From positions 1 through 22,920 of the forward strand of contig JAYMTA010000931.1 of the NCBI GenBank assembly GCA_036897625.1: a stretch of DNA of 22,920 nt, given 5' to 3'. A model generated the notes under the pieces. It was not told the origin of the DNA and made no database searches. It saw only the letters and a program-made list of their open reading frames with translations. The DNA comes from Pelargonium cotyledonis (Eukaryota > Streptophyta > Magnoliopsida > Geraniales > Geraniaceae). Every line of letters begins with the position of its first letter. The stretch's first letter is position 1. This document shows positions 20,176-22,920 of this stretch, piece after piece. The position numbers and the translations under genes were made by a program.

Positions 20176-21165
20176 AAATGTTTGACTTTACACTTCTAAA
20201 GGTTAATAGTGATTGTCACTATGAATACTAATAGCTATTGTTATTAGCAAATAGATGATTTTTATGTAACCGTCGGAAAGTGAAAAGTCATTGCATGAGA
20301 ATACTCCAAATTGTTAAGCTTGATGATGTGGCAAAACCTAATGCTACCTCACCAAATTTAACACACATATATATGTTGATTTATTGGTGAAACATATCAA
20401 GCAAGAGAGTTTTTTTTCTGTTGTAACAACCAATTTCATAGAAAAATCAACGAGGATGTGGCATTGAAAGTTCGATCATATGTCGAAGAGAAGTTTTGGG
20501 ATTCTTTTCAAACAAAACTTACTCTTTATGTTTAACTCAATAAAAATGACATTTTGTGAGCACTATGTTATAATAAGAAACACATATTGAAGTTCTTTAC
20601 ATCAACTTCTAAGAGTAAAATATCTTAAATAGAATCCACTATGATGTTTTACAAACACCGATTTTATCTATGTCAGGAGAGAATTATTTTCTTCCATACA
20701 TTGAAAAATTTTGTAAAAAGATATCGGGTGTATCTAATCATCAAATGAAGAGGAAGTCATACGTATTTTAAGTCTTCAAAACGTTAAAAACGTGGGTGAC
20801 TAAGAAAGCTAGTTGATTATATCCAATTGCATACAGAAAGTCCATACATTATATACAATGACTGAGAAAGATCTATCCTTGAGTCGTAAACCAGAAAATG
20901 AATCTTTTTGAGATATGTTGATTGTGTCGTAGGGTATTACTTGTGGAATCCACTGCCCTCAAGATTATTATTAGCATAGATGTCTTATTTGTTAAAGAGG
21001 ATAGATATGTACGAGGAGATGATAACATATCAAATATGAAGACAAAACTACAATAATTTAGGTAGAAAAAGAAGACACAATTTCTTTTGAAGCAACACCA
21101 ATGTACGAAGATCAATAACAAGATACATCAAAAGCTTTCGATATTTGGCTATTAATTCATGGGAG

Positions 21166-21366
21166 AAGAACAACAAGTCACCAAGACATGTTCGGCCAAG
21201 TGGTTAAAACACTTTGGACTCCTCTGAGGTCTCAAGTTTAAGCCTCCTTGTCGATGGTATGGGGTGGAATTTGTGGGCTGAGGTTTAGTCTGACGCTCTC
21301 TTTGGAGAGTGAAAAACATTGTTACTTCGAGTATGATGCTCCATTGTTGATAAAAAAAAGAACAAC
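21166..21366 (+). mobile_element. tRNA-derived SINE, copy 2, with 9-bp target duplication
   Basis: The body 21175-21357 is flanked by AAGAACAAC at 21166-21174 and 21358-21366. The head reads ttcggccaagtggttaaaac (box A, about 21194-21210), like the D-arm of tRNA-Ser/Leu. Box B-like ggtctcaagtttaagcc is at 21228-21244, and the body ends in an A-run. It aligns with copy 1 (1357-1528) over almost its full length, with scattered substitutions. It sits within the copia fossil between the integrase and reverse transcriptase remnants. Confidence 0.85.
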
Positions 21367-22559
21367 TCGACAATGAAATTATGCTACCAAACAATGTTGC
21401 ATACTTTCTATTAACGGGGGAAATAGACTTATCGATTAAAGTTTAGAAGTAATTATGTTGATAACTGCAATGTAAGAAGAAATCAAAACCTTACAGATGA
21501 ATAGTTCATGAGAAATTTTTATGCCACCACAAATAAGAATGATTGTTGCAAAAAAAAAAATGGTTTACAAAAGCGTAGTAGTATAATCAAATGGAGCGAT
21601 ATCATGCAAAACTAGGGGTAAAAGGATATGCTAAAAAAGAATACCTTAATTTCATTGAACTCTTTTTTCCTTGTGGTTCCACTCACTTCAATACGAGTTA
21701 CTCTAGTAATGTGTGATACATTTGACCTAAATCTTGAATAAACATATGTAAAGTAACTTTCTTGTGTGATGAACTTAAAAAATACATCTATATGCTCCAA
21801 CTAGAAGATTTTGAAGAAAAAGGAAAAAATTACTTGGTATACGAATTTAATAAATCTATATAAGGTCTCAAACATGTGCCAAGGTGTTGGTACAAAATAT
21901 TTCATTCATATATTATGAGCCTTGGTTACAATATACTCATTAACGACCCTTGTGTTTACTACAAGAGATTTGGTGAGGACAATTTGATCATTTTAGTTTT
22001 GTTCATTGATGAATTGCTGGTCGCATACTCCAACATCGATCGATTTCAAGAATTAAAAACACAATTTGTTAGGTAATTTGATATGAGAGACGACATAGAA
22101 CCAGCAAACAAGATAATATAGATGTAAATGTAAAAAGACAGAGAGAACAAGAACATTCGACTATCTTAGAAGAATTTTGAAGTTTCAACATGTAAGATTG
22201 CGATCCAAAATCTACTCCATTTTCTGTTAACTTTAATTTATCCTTCGAGATGTTTCCTATCAATGAAACAAAGACGATAAGATGTCTTGAAAATAGCATG
22301 CAACAACAGTTGAGAGCTTAATAGTCGTTATGTTTGTACTAACCCAGACATTGCACAATAGTAGTGAAAATAGTATATAGGTACATGGGTAATGTAGAAG
22401 AGAACATTGGAGTACGGTGATGAGAACCCTGAGATACATACATCAAAGGTACCTCAAATGATATATTATTTTATGTGGGATAAGAGTTAACTGTTGAACG
22501 CTATGTGGATGCATACTATACATGTAATCTAGACCAAAGTAGATAGAGAGTCATGTACC

Positions 22560-22920
22560 TTTTTTTTTATAAGCAATAGACACTTTTTATTCATGTAAAG
22601 TGAATTACATGAAAAAGGAGCAAAGAACAGAAAACAAAGACAAGAAACAACATCAAGGAAAAACATAAACAAAACAATGAAAGATGAGTCTGAAATCCAC
22701 AATTCGAAATTGAAGGAGTCAATGAGTTGTTGCATGTGTGCTGTGAGAATGGAAAAGGAGTTAACTTGTGTGTTGTTTGTGTGATGATTGCCGGTACACT
22801 TCCAAAGGAGCAACTGAAGTCGTGGTTGCAGTGTTGTTGAAAACTGCTCCGATCCAAATTAGATGCTTATCAAAGCATGAAAGTTCCTCCATTTTACTTA
22901 CTTAAATGAATACAATGTCT
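22560..22920 (-). mobile_element. 3' end of a reverse-strand poly(A) retroposon (probably LINE), partial
   Basis: Copia text stops at a T-run (22560-22568). Read on the minus strand, this is a poly(A) tail preceded by gaataaaaagtgtctattgc and a T-rich, 3'-UTR-like sequence. The tail resembles that of the 71-bp LINE stub in intron 3 (ataaaaGT..CT..TGC, then TAT and A-run). Minus-strand frames at 22529-22857 are open but match no known domain. The 5' end and target duplication lie past the window edge, so a retroposed host transcript is also possible. Confidence 0.5.

Larger units (their letters stand above)
19637..20255 (-). mobile_element. Probable non-autonomous Helitron inside the copia fossil
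   Basis: On the minus strand the right end is CTAG (19637-19640) followed by T. It is preceded by 11 nt and a short hairpin GTGC-aac-GCAC (19652-19662), the standard Helitron 3' terminus (hairpin, 10-12 nt, CTRR, insertion between A and T). The CCCGTGCGTTGCAC text is common at plant Helitron ends. A fitting 5' end starts TCTATTTGCTAATAAC on the minus strand at 20255, with T on the + strand side (20256) as the flank. Copia-like text lies on both sides. No Rep/helicase is present, so it is non-autonomous (about 619 bp). The 3' end is more secure than the 5' end. Confidence 0.55.
19095..22556 (+). mobile_element. Fossil Ty1/copia element (gag end to reverse transcriptase/RNase H)
   Basis: Parts in order on the + strand: a gag zinc-knuckle-like region and the protease start (LADSGATCHMM, about 19310-19345); the rest of the protease area to about 19625; a GAG-pre-integrase region (about 20440-20530); integrase remnants (to about 20870); and reverse transcriptase into RNase H text (about 21600-22550), with DPCVYYKRF and LVLFIDELLVA around 21947-22030. 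The order is that of a Tnt1/Tork-like copia. No LTR pair lies in the window. It is broken in many places and looks old, and it hosts at least three later insertions (19637-20255, 21175-21357 and 22560 onward). Confidence 0.8.

Noticed and set aside
20104-20255. A U-snRNA or snoRNA gene downstream of the USE/TATA units
   Set aside because: The sequence after the TATA boxes does not resemble U1, U2, U4, U5 or U6, and no C/D or H/ACA boxes were convincing, so only the promoter-like units are reported.

Overview
The window looks like nuclear DNA of a flowering plant, most likely a eudicot. It is AT-rich, its one intact gene is a plant-type phosphatase with ten GT-AG introns, and the rest is plant transposable elements of several classes. 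The species cannot be named from the sequence.

The one intact host gene lies on the + strand at 1902-13373. It encodes the catalytic subunit of protein phosphatase 2A (315 aa, 11 exons, every catalytic motif present). Its long introns are full of mobile DNA. Intron 2 holds a 2.58 kb Mutator-like element with a perfect 9-bp target duplication. Intron 3 holds a 71-bp LINE stub. Introns 7 and 8 hold two members of one inverted-repeat element family, placed in opposite orientation on either side of exon 8. Intron 10 holds another small inverted-repeat element. A tRNA-derived SINE sits about 370 bp upstream of the start codon.

Left edge (1-1900): one end of a Mutator-like element of the same terminal-repeat family as the intron 2 insert, then a fossil Ty1/copia integrase fragment, the SINE, and the promoter and 5' UTR of the phosphatase, with two G-boxes.

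Right side (13.9-22.9 kb): no intact gene. It holds a broken Mutator transposase N-terminal region cut by L1-type LINE fragments, a 2.3 kb stretch I could not assign, and a heavily decayed Ty1/copia element (about 19.1-22.56 kb). Three younger insertions sit in that copia: a probable Helitron, a second copy of the same SINE, and a reverse-strand poly(A) retroposon end. The probable Helitron carries two tandem promoter-like units matching the plant snRNA upstream sequence element plus TATA box, both with exactly 33 nt between the parts.

I found no novel multi-gene system. The points most worth following up are the inverted elements around exon 8 of the phosphatase, the paired USE/TATA units, and the cleanly dated insertions (MULE, SINEs, LINE stub).
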